Positions 26,193 to 33,112 of a stretch of DNA of 42,536 nt are shown here, piece after piece; within the stretch, counting starts at the first letter, position 1; each line of letters begins with the position of its first letter. Under the pieces are notes generated by a model, which did not search any database, was not told where the DNA came from, and saw only the letters and a list, made by a program, of their open reading frames with translations. Position numbers and translations under genes: made by a program. Source of the stretch: Gemmatimonadales bacterium (lineage in GTDB: Bacteria > Gemmatimonadota > Gemmatimonadetes > Palauibacterales > Palauibacteraceae); NCBI GenBank assembly GCA_009838765.1, contig VXQX01000004.1, forward strand, positions 1-42,536, read 5' to 3'.

Positions 26193-27391
26193 CCGAGCAG
26201 CCCCGGAAGCATGCGCGCGACCCACAGTCCGAGGAAGGTGCCCACGGCGTTGCCCAGCGACCCGATCAGAACGGCCGGGAGCACGAGATCGCCGCGGCCG
26301 AGGCTGCGCGCCAGCGCGAGCGCGGAGGTGCCGCCGCCCACGTTGGCCTGGGACGCCACGGCCGCGATGTCCACGTCGAGGCGGAGGAGTCGGGCCGCGC
26401 CGAAGGTGATGAGCCCGTGCACGACGATGATCGTGAAGGCGAAGACGAGGAGCGCGAGAGCGATCGGGCCGATGTCGGCGAGCGCCCGCACATCGCAGTG
26501 GGCCCCGATCACGCACAGGAAGAGGTAGACGGAGAACAGGCCCAGCATCCGGCTTCCGGCGAGGTCCGTGATGGTGCGGAACTGGGCGAGGATGAGGGCG
26601 ATCACCGTGAGGATGAGGATGTCGGGGATCGGGAACCCCATGGCCGAGGTCCAGGCCTCCACTTGCTGCGAGGCCCACAGCGTTCCGAAACCGATCGCGA
26701 GGACGAGGGCGAGATCGACGGGGTGTACACGCTCGGTGTCTTCGTCGATGCCGAGGTCCGGGGCCCGGTCGGCGGCACCCGGGACCGCATCGGCCGACCC
26801 GCCCCAACTCCAGCCCGACTTCGGCCAGTGCGGCCGCAGCCAGCGGGGAATCGCGATCGTCGCGGCCATCCACACCGTCGTCATGATCGAGTCCACGGCC
26901 GACGCGCCGCCGAACAGCACGCCCTCGCGCATGACGTCGTACTCGAGCGCGACCGCGTTGAAGTTCACGCTGCCGCCCGTGTAGGTGCCCGTGAACATGC
27001 CACCCAGCGGCCCGAACAGGGGGCCGATCCGCTCCGGCCCGTCCACGAGGGCCATGCCCGCGATCACGCCGGCCACGGTCCCCAGCGACCCGATCAGGAA
27101 GAGCGTGATGATCGGCAACCCGGCGCGGAGGATGTCGCGCAGGTTGACCTTCAGCAGGAGCCACACGATCGCGAGCGGGGCGACCGTGCGGAAGATCGCG
27201 TCGTACGCCGGGACCGGGTCCGCCTCGGTCGAGGAGGTCGGAAGCAGGCCGAAGTTCGCGATGATCGCGGTGAAGATGATGACCATCAGCGCGGTGCCGC
27301 CGTGCCGTAGGAAGGTCCGGCGCACGAGCCACTCCGTCCCCGCGATGACAAGGCACAGGACGGCGACGATGTAGAGCGTCTGCGCGGTCAC
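26189..27391 (-). CDS. DUF819 family membrane protein
   Basis: Integral membrane protein of 400 residues with about 10-12 helices. The family signatures GGMFTGTYTGGSVNFNAVA (first half) and ASQANVGGGTSALALARS (second half) are clear, each in a broken helix typical of a two-repeat carrier. DUF819 (YjcL-like) proteins are suspected transporters and are often encoded with peptide or D-amino-acid enzymes. The GTG at 27391 has only a weak ribosome-binding site. It is coupled to the deacylase by a four-base overlap and lies 42 bp after proC. Confidence 0.87.
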   Translation of the reverse strand: MTAQTLYIVAVLCLVIAGTEWLVRRTFLRHGGTALMVIIFTAIIANFGLLPTSSTEADPVPAYDAIFRTVAPLAIVWLLLKVNLRDILRAGLPIITLFLIGSLGTVAGVIAGMALVDGPERIGPLFGPLGGMFTGTYTGGSVNFNAVALEYDVMREGVLFGGASAVDSIMTTVWMAATIAIPRWLRPHWPKSGWSWGGSADAVPGAADRAPDLGIDEDTERVHPVDLALVLAIGFGTLWASQQVEAWTSAMGFPIPDILILTVIALILAQFRTITDLAGSRMLGLFSVYLFLCVIGAHCDVRALADIGPIALALLVFAFTIIVVHGLITFGAARLLRLDVDIAAVASQANVGGGTSALALARSLGRGDLVLPAVLIGSLGNAVGTFLGLWVARMLPGLLG

Positions 27392-27433
27392 GGCGGGCCC
27401 CGATCGGTCACCGGCGGTTCAGTCGCCGGCACT

Positions 27434-28258
27434 TCAGTCGTCGGCATAGAGCGACTCCGCTTTCACGGCGGAGGTCGTGATTCCCTTGATGAAGGCGGAG
27501 GAGAAGCCGCGGTGCTCCATCTCGTTCAGGCCGGCGATCGTGCAGCCCCGCGGCGTCGTCACGCTGTCGATCTCGCGCTCGGGGTGACGGCCCTGGTCTC
27601 GCACGAGAGCCGCGGCGCCGAGCGCGGTCTGGGCCGCCATGCGGAGCGCCTCGTCGGGGTGGAAGCCGATCTCGATCCCGCCCTGGCAGGCGGCGCGCAC
27701 CGCCCGCAGGAAGAACGCCACGCCGCAGGCGCAGAGGGCCGTGGCGGGGACCATGTGCTCCTCCTCCACGACGAGCGTGGCGCCGACGGCACGGAACAAC
27801 GCCGCCACCCGGTCGAGGGCGCCGGCGTGGGCGGGTTCCGCCGCGAGACACGTCATCGACTCGCGCAACGCGACCGCGGTGTTGGGCATGGCGCGCACGA
27901 TCGCCACATCGGGGCCCACGTGCCGCCGGATCGCCGCGATCGCCGCCCCGGATACGACGGACACGAGGAGATGGCGCCCGGCGTCCACATGCGGGGCGAT
28001 CTCCATCAGCACCGCGTCGAGGGCCTGCGGCTGGACCGCGACGATCACCGTGTCGCAGGCGGCCACGGCGCCCGGGTTGTCGGACGACACGCCGAACCCC
28101 CGTTCCGCGAGATCCGCCACCCGCTGCGTGTGGCGGCGCGTGACGTGGACCTCCGCCGGAGCGTGCGAGCCCGCGGCCACGAGCCCCTCGGCGATGGCGC
28201 GCCCGATATTCCCCGCGCCCAGGATCGCGACGCTGGCGGACGATGTCGGGTGGCGCAT
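27434..28258 (-). CDS. proC: Pyrroline-5-carboxylate reductase
   Basis: Reductase of 274 residues, for the last step of proline synthesis (pyrroline-5-carboxylate plus NAD(P)H to proline). The N-terminal Rossmann motif is VAILGAGNIGRAIAEGL, with the NADP-type Arg in VTRRHTQR. VRAMPNTAVAL is the substrate-loop motif. The C-terminal dimerisation domain ends in TPRGCTIAGLNEMEHRGFSSAFIKG, the ProC signature with the conserved TPGG-like turn changed to TPRG. The ATG at 28258 is preferred over a TTG six bases upstream. It heads the operon with DUF819 and the amidohydrolase. Confidence 0.9.
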   Translation of the reverse strand: MRHPTSSASVAILGAGNIGRAIAEGLVAAGSHAPAEVHVTRRHTQRVADLAERGFGVSSDNPGAVAACDTVIVAVQPQALDAVLMEIAPHVDAGRHLLVSVVSGAAIAAIRRHVGPDVAIVRAMPNTAVALRESMTCLAAEPAHAGALDRVAALFRAVGATLVVEEEHMVPATALCACGVAFFLRAVRAACQGGIEIGFHPDEALRMAAQTALGAAALVRDQGRHPEREIDSVTTPRGCTIAGLNEMEHRGFSSAFIKGITTSAVKAESLYADD

Positions 28259-28480
28259 ATCCAAGCCTCTTCACGTGTTTCGCAAGTGTGGTCCGCGCGG
28301 CCGGTGGCGGCCGGACCCGGCGACCCGTGGCAAAACCGCGCTGCCGGCGCGGGGCGCATTGTCGCCCAAGGGCCGCGCGACCCGCAAGACGTTGCCGCGC
28401 GAGCGGCGCGCCGGTGTCGCCCGACCCGGCCGGCGCTGCGACATTGGCGGTATCCGAACGGAAAAAACGGAGGACGGAAG

Positions 28481-28858
28481 ATGGATCGTCGGACGGTCGA
28501 ATACGAAGCGAAGAAGCAGACGCCGCTCGTGGCGTACATCCTCCTCGTGGTGTTCGGCGTGGTGGGCGCCCACAACTTCTATCTCGGACGCCGCGGACAG
28601 GCGTTGGCCCAGCTCCTGTTCTCCGTCGTCATGGCCGGCGCCATGCTCTGGCTGTTCGTGGGTTTCGCGTCAGCCGAAATGGCCGATGTGTCGGGCGGCT
28701 TCGACGCCTTCGTGCGGCGCGCGTGGACCTTCTACGCCATCGGCACCGTGTGGGGCGTCGGCACCTTCGCCTGGCTCGTGGCGAACGCCATCGAGGTCCC
28801 GAAGCTCATCGCGGAACACAACGTCCAACTCCACGCCCGCATCTTCGGCTCCGGGTAG
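28481..28858 (+). CDS. TM2 domain protein
   Basis: Small membrane protein of 125 residues. The TM2 motif VVFGVVGAHNFYLGRRGQALAQLLFSVV spans residues about 20-48, with an early helix (LVAYILLVVFG), a second helix (MAGAMLWLFVGFA) and a third near FYAIGTVWGVGTFAWLVANA. The ATG is preceded by GGAGG at 7 nt. TM2 proteins are of uncertain function. It stands alone, divergent from proC. Confidence 0.85.
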   Translation: MDRRTVEYEAKKQTPLVAYILLVVFGVVGAHNFYLGRRGQALAQLLFSVVMAGAMLWLFVGFASAEMADVSGGFDAFVRRAWTFYAIGTVWGVGTFAWLVANAIEVPKLIAEHNVQLHARIFGSG

Positions 28859-28888
28859 CCGCTCGCGCCGTTCCGGTGCAGGCCCCGA

Positions 28889-29125
28889 CTACGCACCATC
28901 CAGGACATCGTAAAGCGCCTTCCGGTCGGAGATGTCGGCGTTGGGCGGCGCGTGTCCCGTGACGGTCTTCAGGTCGAGCTTGAAGGCCGGGCGCTTCCGG
29001 CTGTCGTCCCTGAGCTTCGTGCGCAACGCATCCTCTACGAACCGCGCAAGCGAAATGCCCTCGTGGGCGGCCCGGGTCCTGGCTCTCCTCAGGATCTGAT
29101 CGTTCAGGTCAAGCGTGGTCTTCAT
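28889..29125 (-). CDS. Ribbon-helix-helix antitoxin-like protein, orphan
   Basis: Protein of 78 residues. The N-terminus MKTTLDLNDQILRRARTRAA followed by HEGISLARFVEDALRTKL is the VapB-type (DUF2191/RHH) DNA-binding segment with an Arc-like strand then two helices. The tail is DDSRKRPAFKLDLKT and ends KALYDVLDGA, which resembles a toxin-binding peptide. No PIN toxin is encoded on either side, so it looks like an orphan or a lone regulator. ATG at 29125 has GGAGA 6 nt upstream. It follows fabF by 11 nt and may be cotranscribed. Confidence 0.75.
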   Translation of the reverse strand: MKTTLDLNDQILRRARTRAAHEGISLARFVEDALRTKLRDDSRKRPAFKLDLKTVTGHAPPNADISDRKALYDVLDGA

Positions 29126-29136
29126 CGGACTCTCCG

Positions 29137-30402
29137 TCAGTTGTCGTCCCAGCGGCGGATGGCGAGGCAGGCGTTATGCCCTCCGAAGGCGAAGGAGTTC
29201 GACAGGGCCGCCGAGACGGGGCGCTCGATCGGGCCGGCGTGCGCGTAGTCGAGATCGCACTCGGGATCCGCCTCCTCGAAGTTGATCGTGGGAGGGATGA
29301 CGCCGTGCCGGCAGACCAGCATGGAGATCACGGCTTCGATCCCCCCGGCGGCTCCGAGCGGGTGGCCCGTCATCGACTTCGTCGCGCCCACCACGATCGA
29401 CCGCGCGTGATCGCCCAGCACCTCCTTGATGGCCTGCGTCTCGGCCGCGTCGCCGACTGGGGTCGCCGTCCCGTTGGCGTTGATGTAGCCGATGTCCCCC
29501 GCCGTGAGCCCGGCGTCTTCGAGCGCCTGCTGCATGGCCAGCCGGGCGCCGACTCCGTCCGGAGCGGGAGCCGTCATGTGATAGGCGTCGGCGCTCTGCC
29601 CGAAGCCGGCGAGCTCCCCCAGGATCTCCGCGCCGCGCGCCCTCGCGTGCTCCAGTTCCTCGAGGATCAGCATGCCCGAGCCCTCCCCGAGCACGAATCC
29701 GTCTCGCCGGGCGTCGAAGGGGCGGCAGGCTCTCTCGGGATCGTCGTTGCGCGTCGACATCGACCCCATCGACGCGAAGCCGGCGACGGCGAGCGGAGTG
29801 ATGGCGGACTCCGTGCCCCCGGCGATCATCACATCCGTCTCTCCCCTCCGGATCGAGCGGAAGGCGAGCCCGAGCGAGTGGCCGCCGGAAGCGCAGGCTG
29901 ACACGGCCGCATAGTTGGGGCCGCGCGCCCCGTACAGGATCGACAGCAGCCCGACGGTCATGTCGGGGATGAACATGGGTATGAGGAGCGGCGAAACGGC
30001 TCGCGGCCCCCTGGCCAGGAGCTTCCTGTGCTGCGCCTCCAAGAGCGGGAGGCCGCCGACCGCGACGCCGACCACGACCCCCGTCCGGTCCGGAGGCAGG
30101 TGGGCGAGCCCGTCGCCGAACCCGGCCTGTTCCATGGCCTGCGTCGCCGCGGCGATGGCCAGTTGGAGGAAGCGGTCGGCGCGGCGCGCCCCCTTCCGGT
30201 CCAGGTACTCAAGGGGATCGAAGCCCTTCACTTCGCAGGCGAAGCGGACGGGCTGGCCGGACGGATCGAACTGCGTGATCGGCCCCGCGCCGCTCTCGCC
30301 CCGCAGGAGCGCAGCCCAGGTGTCATCCGCATCGAGGCCGACGGACGTGACCATCCCGACGCCCGTGATCGCGACACGCCTTTTCGCTTCCGTGTGGATC
30401 AA
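29137..30402 (-). CDS. fabF: 3-oxoacyl-[ACP] synthase II-like protein with His to Asn active-site change
   Basis: Ketosynthase-like protein of 421 residues. KAS-II residues align to E. coli FabF with a constant offset of 7: Cys170 (SACASGG), Lys342 and His347 (KSMTGHPLGAAGG). At the His303 position, however, the codon is AAC (Asn310, in NANGTATP, where NAHGTST is normal). The C-terminal SNSFAFGGHN is intact. The TTG at 30402 is selected because the frame upstream is unrelated sequence and GGAG lies 9 nt before it. FabF extends acyl chains by decarboxylative condensation with malonyl-ACP. No acyl carrier protein or other fatty-acid gene is near. Activity with Asn is uncertain. Confidence 0.9.
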   Translation of the reverse strand: MIHTEAKRRVAITGVGMVTSVGLDADDTWAALLRGESGAGPITQFDPSGQPVRFACEVKGFDPLEYLDRKGARRADRFLQLAIAAATQAMEQAGFGDGLAHLPPDRTGVVVGVAVGGLPLLEAQHRKLLARGPRAVSPLLIPMFIPDMTVGLLSILYGARGPNYAAVSACASGGHSLGLAFRSIRRGETDVMIAGGTESAITPLAVAGFASMGSMSTRNDDPERACRPFDARRDGFVLGEGSGMLILEELEHARARGAEILGELAGFGQSADAYHMTAPAPDGVGARLAMQQALEDAGLTAGDIGYINANGTATPVGDAAETQAIKEVLGDHARSIVVGATKSMTGHPLGAAGGIEAVISMLVCRHGVIPPTINFEEADPECDLDYAHAGPIERPVSAALSNSFAFGGHNACLAIRRWDDN

Positions 30403-30508
30403 GCTGATCGTCTCCAGCCGCCTTCCCGTTCCGCACCTCACCGCGATGGGGGGAGATAATACAGTGAGGCGGAAGGCCTGACATGACCCGGCGGGAAGGC
30501 CGGGTTCA

Positions 30509-30552
30509 GGAGGGGGCGGGATAGGCTTTCCCCCGCTGCGCGGGAGTGGCCG
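30509..30552. repeat. Left island repeat (DR1), diverged copy of DR2
   Basis: 44 bp beginning GGAGGGGGCGGGATAGGCTT; 38 of 44 positions match 38276-38319. The first 15 bp are 13 of 15 identical to the 3' end of the tRNA-Ser gene, as read on the plus strand. Confidence 0.75.
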
Positions 30553-30654
30553 TTGACCAAGCTCGCCTTCGAACTCCTGGTCCTGGCGGCAGCGCGGTAA
30601 GCGGCGGCACCAGTGGCTCCCGTGGATCCCGCCCCGAGGCAAACTTTCAGCTTG

Positions 30655-30675
30655 GAAGTACCTCATTTGGGCAAT
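30655..30675 (-). repeat. 21-bp island repeat R1
   Basis: Plus strand reads GAAGTACCTCATTTGGGCAA then T. It is one of four copies; orientation is opposite to R2-R4. It lies 364 bp upstream of the anchored protein gene at 31039, which it precedes in the same relative orientation as the other copies precede theirs. Confidence 0.7.
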
Positions 30676-30788
30676 TGCGAACCGCCCAGCGATTCGTCAA
30701 TTACCAAACCATGACTCATCGAGTCCGTGCACGGGTCCGGTCGACACAGTTGCGCCTTGGAGGCGCTCGGCGGCCATCCGACGTCCTT

Positions 30789-30890
30789 TCATAAGGTCGC
30801 GGGCGACCACTTTGATGTGCGGTCCGCCCGCGCAAGCTCGACGAGCCGCTCCCGATACTTCCGCGGATACCGTCGCGCTCTTGCTGCCAC
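30789..30890 (-). pseudogene. IS3-type transposase orfA N-terminal stub
   Basis: A 33-residue frame starts at GTG with GGAGG 6 nt upstream and reads ARRYPRKYRERLVELARADR, very like the start of IS3-family OrfA helix-turn-helix proteins. The frame then ends; no orfB, no terminal repeats and no rest of the element are seen. A remnant of an insertion sequence. Confidence 0.45.
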
Positions 30891-31038
30891 GACACACCTC
30901 CGTGGCTGGCCGAAAATGGGAGGTGGACGTGAAACCCGGGGCAACTCCAAGTGCACCCGTGAAGGATCAGTCGGGGGGACCGGGCTCCCCAAGTACGACA
31001 CCGTCTGCCGCACTCAACCTACGGGAAGGAGAAAACTG

Positions 31039-31476
31039 ATGCCGATGAGAGCGCCCTCGGATCGAACCATGATCTACGTTGCCCTAATCTCGGGGATTTG
31101 TGGCCTACTGGCCGCCGTGGTTCCGGTCGTGATCGAGCTAATCTCCACGACAACTCCCGTCTACTCCGGGGCCGGGTTCGGCGAATGGTCCCGGCGCGAC
31201 ACGGATACGGTTTACGAAGCGGGTTCGGACGGATTCGTTGTGGCGATCGGTTTCGGTAGCGATCCCACCGATACAGGTCGCGGCCTTGTGAAGGAAGGCC
31301 CGGACAACGCCAGCAGCAGCATGGCCACCCGAGCTCGATTCGGTCCCGGGTATCAGAGCGCCACGCTACCCGTCGCCAAGGGTAGGTATTGGACAGTAGA
31401 CCGTAACCGTGGGAACGTTGAAGTCTACTGGATGCCGGTCATCCCGGCGACGGACTCCGCATCGGCAGTCCCATAG
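31039..31476 (+). CDS. Membrane-anchored protein with small beta domain, unknown
   Basis: 145 residues. An N-terminal anchor (IYVALISGICGLLAAVVPVV, residues about 12-31) is followed by a Pro/Thr linker and an extracytoplasmic domain with GAGFGEWSRRDTDTVYEAGSDGFVVAIGFG and repeated Gly, Asp, Trp and Tyr, ending NRGNVEVYWMPV. The pattern W-x-x-R-x-x-x-x-Y-x-A-x-x-D-G-F-V resembles small beta-sandwich or tail-fibre-like binding domains, but I do not recognise the family. ATG at 31039 has AAGGAG 7 nt upstream. It appears to be a full gene with lower GC than the surrounding DNA. Confidence 0.7.
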   Translation: MPMRAPSDRTMIYVALISGICGLLAAVVPVVIELISTTTPVYSGAGFGEWSRRDTDTVYEAGSDGFVVAIGFGSDPTDTGRGLVKEGPDNASSSMATRARFGPGYQSATLPVAKGRYWTVDRNRGNVEVYWMPVIPATDSASAVP

Positions 31477-31588
31477 GCGTGCGGTGTCAACGATCGGCTC
31501 GTGAGAGAGACTAAACGGCGGACGAGGATATGCCACCCAGATCGTGGACACCCCACCTTTGTGACGTTTGACCTCCGGGCGGTGCTGC

Positions 31589-31840
31589 TCAGGGCGAAAC
31601 CCGGCAGGCCGGAGGGAGGGTCGACATGGCGCGGTGAGGGTATACATCCAAGCTGAGGGCACAAGTGGTGCTAGCGTCAGAACAGCTCTCGAAGCCGTCC
31701 GTCGCCGATCCCCGATCCTGCAGCCGCGGCATGGTCTTCCCTCTGTCTTTTTTTGCGAGGAGACGCTGTGCACGCGCTGGCGCCGCCAGAACCAAGAACA
31801 GAGCCACCGGCGTGAGCCCTACGCGGTTCAGTCGGATCAT
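31589..31840 (-). CDS. Small exported protein, unknown
   Basis: 83 residues. The signal peptide MIRLNRVGLTPVALFLVLAA ends in PARAQ. The mature part RLLAKKDRGKTMPRLQDRG and a C-terminal portion with three Cys are unlike any family known to me; low-complexity composition suggests a truncated or frameshifted gene. ATG at 31840 has AGGAG 4 nt upstream. It lies 95 bp downstream of repeat R2, and its own 3' end is not followed by a recognisable domain. Confidence 0.5.
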   Translation of the reverse strand: MIRLNRVGLTPVALFLVLAAPARAQRLLAKKDRGKTMPRLQDRGSATDGFESCSDASTTCALSLDVYPHRAMSTLPPACRVSP

Positions 31841-31934
31841 GGCGCTCCTGGGCACTCTGGTCTGGTCACGCTCGGCGCGAACCCATCGTATCGACCATGG
31901 TTCTGACTCTTAAGCGAATGGCAGCAGGCGCGCT

Positions 31935-31955
31935 ATTACTCAAATGGGGTAATTC
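31935..31955 (+). repeat. 21-bp island repeat R2
   Basis: ATTACTCAAATGGGGTAATT then C. On the minus strand it precedes the small exported protein gene by about 95 bp. Confidence 0.75.
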
Positions 31956-32069
31956 AGACGTATGGATGGGAAGTTGGCGGCAGCCCCCCGCCGCGGCCCG
32001 TGACGCGGAAGGCCTGACATGGCCCTTCGGCGATGCTGCGTCCGGTAGGCGAGCGGAGGGGGGCTCCGC

Positions 32070-32311
32070 TCGTCGGAGGCGGGGATGGACGGCTATCAGG
32101 GCTGCCAGCCGCCTGGCTCCGACGCGCCCGGCTGCGGCCGGGCCGCGAACAGGTCGGTGTGGCTCTTCACAGTCATCGAAGAGAAGCACCCGTTCTTCGA
32201 AGGCGTCCTCGAGCATGGCCCCGATGTCGAACAATAGCCTATCGCGGCGGCGGGCTCGGGCGACCTGCGGATCAGTTCGGAGACGACGTTCGTGTCGAGC
32301 AGCGTGCGCAT
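32070..32311 (-). pseudogene. Degenerate vapC (PIN toxin) with deletion and frameshifts
   Basis: ATG at 32311 starts a PIN-like N-terminus MRTLLDTNVVSELIRRSPEP (Asp and Glu of the active site visible). A deletion of about 50 codons and a frame change then join it to the middle part, DRLLFDIGAMLEDAFEERVL. A third piece, HTDLFAAR, lies in yet another frame, and the last acidic motif is lost. It cannot be an active nuclease. It follows the vapB pseudogene by 11 bp, the usual arrangement. Confidence 0.8.
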
Positions 32312-32322
32312 TGCCCGCGAAC

Positions 32323-32565
32323 TCACTCGATAGAAGGCTTCTCGCGCCCTGACTCCCGCGGCGGCAACTCCAGGTCCACGCCGTTCTCTGGCCCGAAGTG
32401 GGAGCGGATGATGCTTGTGAGGTCTCGGGATCTCCCCGCCCGCCCGACGGCATCGAGCAGAATCTGATTCACTTCCTCCTACAGCGAGCGGCCGTTGTTC
32501 GCCGCCCGCACTCGCAGGCGGGTCCGTATGTCGTCATCGAGGTTGCGGATCGTGAGGTTCGCCAT
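32323..32565 (-). pseudogene. Degenerate vapB/fitA antitoxin with in-frame TAG
   Basis: ATG at 32565 (GGAGG 8 nt upstream) reads MANLTIRNLDDDIRTRLRVR then AANNGRSL, followed by TAG at codon 29 (32481-32479), then EEVNQILLDAVGRAGRSRDL and on to codon 80 without other defects. The family normally has GRSxEEE here, so a single GAG to TAG change explains it. The rest is a good FitA-like ribbon-helix-helix antitoxin. Confidence 0.85.
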
Positions 32566-32679
32566 GCGTCATCCCTCCCTGGTTGGAGCGAAGCCGTTCC
32601 GCATATGCGTTGCAGCGGGCAGGCACAGACTTGTTGAGGCAAGGGTGCGATTCACCGAGAAGTTGGTCGACGTAGATGA

Positions 32680-32778
32680 ATGTCCCGATACGGAACCGGC
32701 CCGCTGCGGAGCGAGTATGAAGTCACGCATTACTTCGAGGAGCAGGTCCGCCGCAAGCGGCTTCGGAAGAGGAAGACG
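32680..32778 (+). pseudogene. DUF4258-like N-terminal stub
   Basis: The in-frame segment YEVTHYFEEQVRRKR (within 32711-32760) matches the start of DUF4258 proteins (YEVTRYFVEQVLRKRPY). The remainder of that domain is missing and the frame runs straight into the DUF2283 gene. DUF4258 and DUF2283 are usually adjacent genes. Confidence 0.6.
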
Positions 32779-32994
32779 ATGAGACTGCACTATTACCCCG
32801 AGACCGACAGCCTCTATCTCGAGTTCCGGGAAGGCCCGGGTACGGAGACGCGCGAGGTGGCGGAGGGAGCGCAAGTTGATCTCGACGCCAAGGGTCACGT
32901 CGTCGGTTTCGACATCGACCACGCCTCGACCCGTCTGGATCTCTCCACTCTCGAGACCAACGCCCTGCCTCTGCGCTCCTGTCGCATCGCCTGA
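32779..32994 (+). CDS. DUF2283 domain protein
   Basis: Compact protein of 71 residues: MRLHYYPETDSLYLEFREGP is the start of the DUF2283 fold, then VDLDAKGHVVGFDIDHASTR. The family is thought to pair with DUF4258 proteins in a toxin-antitoxin-like arrangement; the partner here has been lost. ATG at 32779 has GAGGAAG upstream and would be the normal DUF2283 start, while a longer frame from 32680 would give a fusion to the DUF4258 stub. Which start is used cannot be told. Confidence 0.75.
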   Translation: MRLHYYPETDSLYLEFREGPGTETREVAEGAQVDLDAKGHVVGFDIDHASTRLDLSTLETNALPLRSCRIA

Positions 32995-33112
32995 AATCCG
33001 GCCGGTCGCGGGCCGTCGGAGAGGAGGACGCAGCCGAGGAACGTAGCGGGGACGTTCGTCTCCGCCATGTGCGCTTGCGCGGGTGGAGCCGCAGCCTCGC
33101 GCTCAAGTGGAC

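Larger units (their letters stand above)
30403..31038. other. Non-coding left edge of the island
   Basis: 636 bp with no convincing complete gene. It holds the left tRNA-end-derived repeat (30509-30552), the first 21-bp repeat (30655-30675) and an IS3 orfA stub (30789-30890). The sequence is less GC-rich than the flanking genes. Confidence 0.6.

Noticed and set aside
30645-30658. TTCAGCTTGGAAG identical to part of tRNA-Gly(TCC)
   Set aside because: Only 13 bp match with no stems around it; too short to support a tRNA fragment or attachment site.
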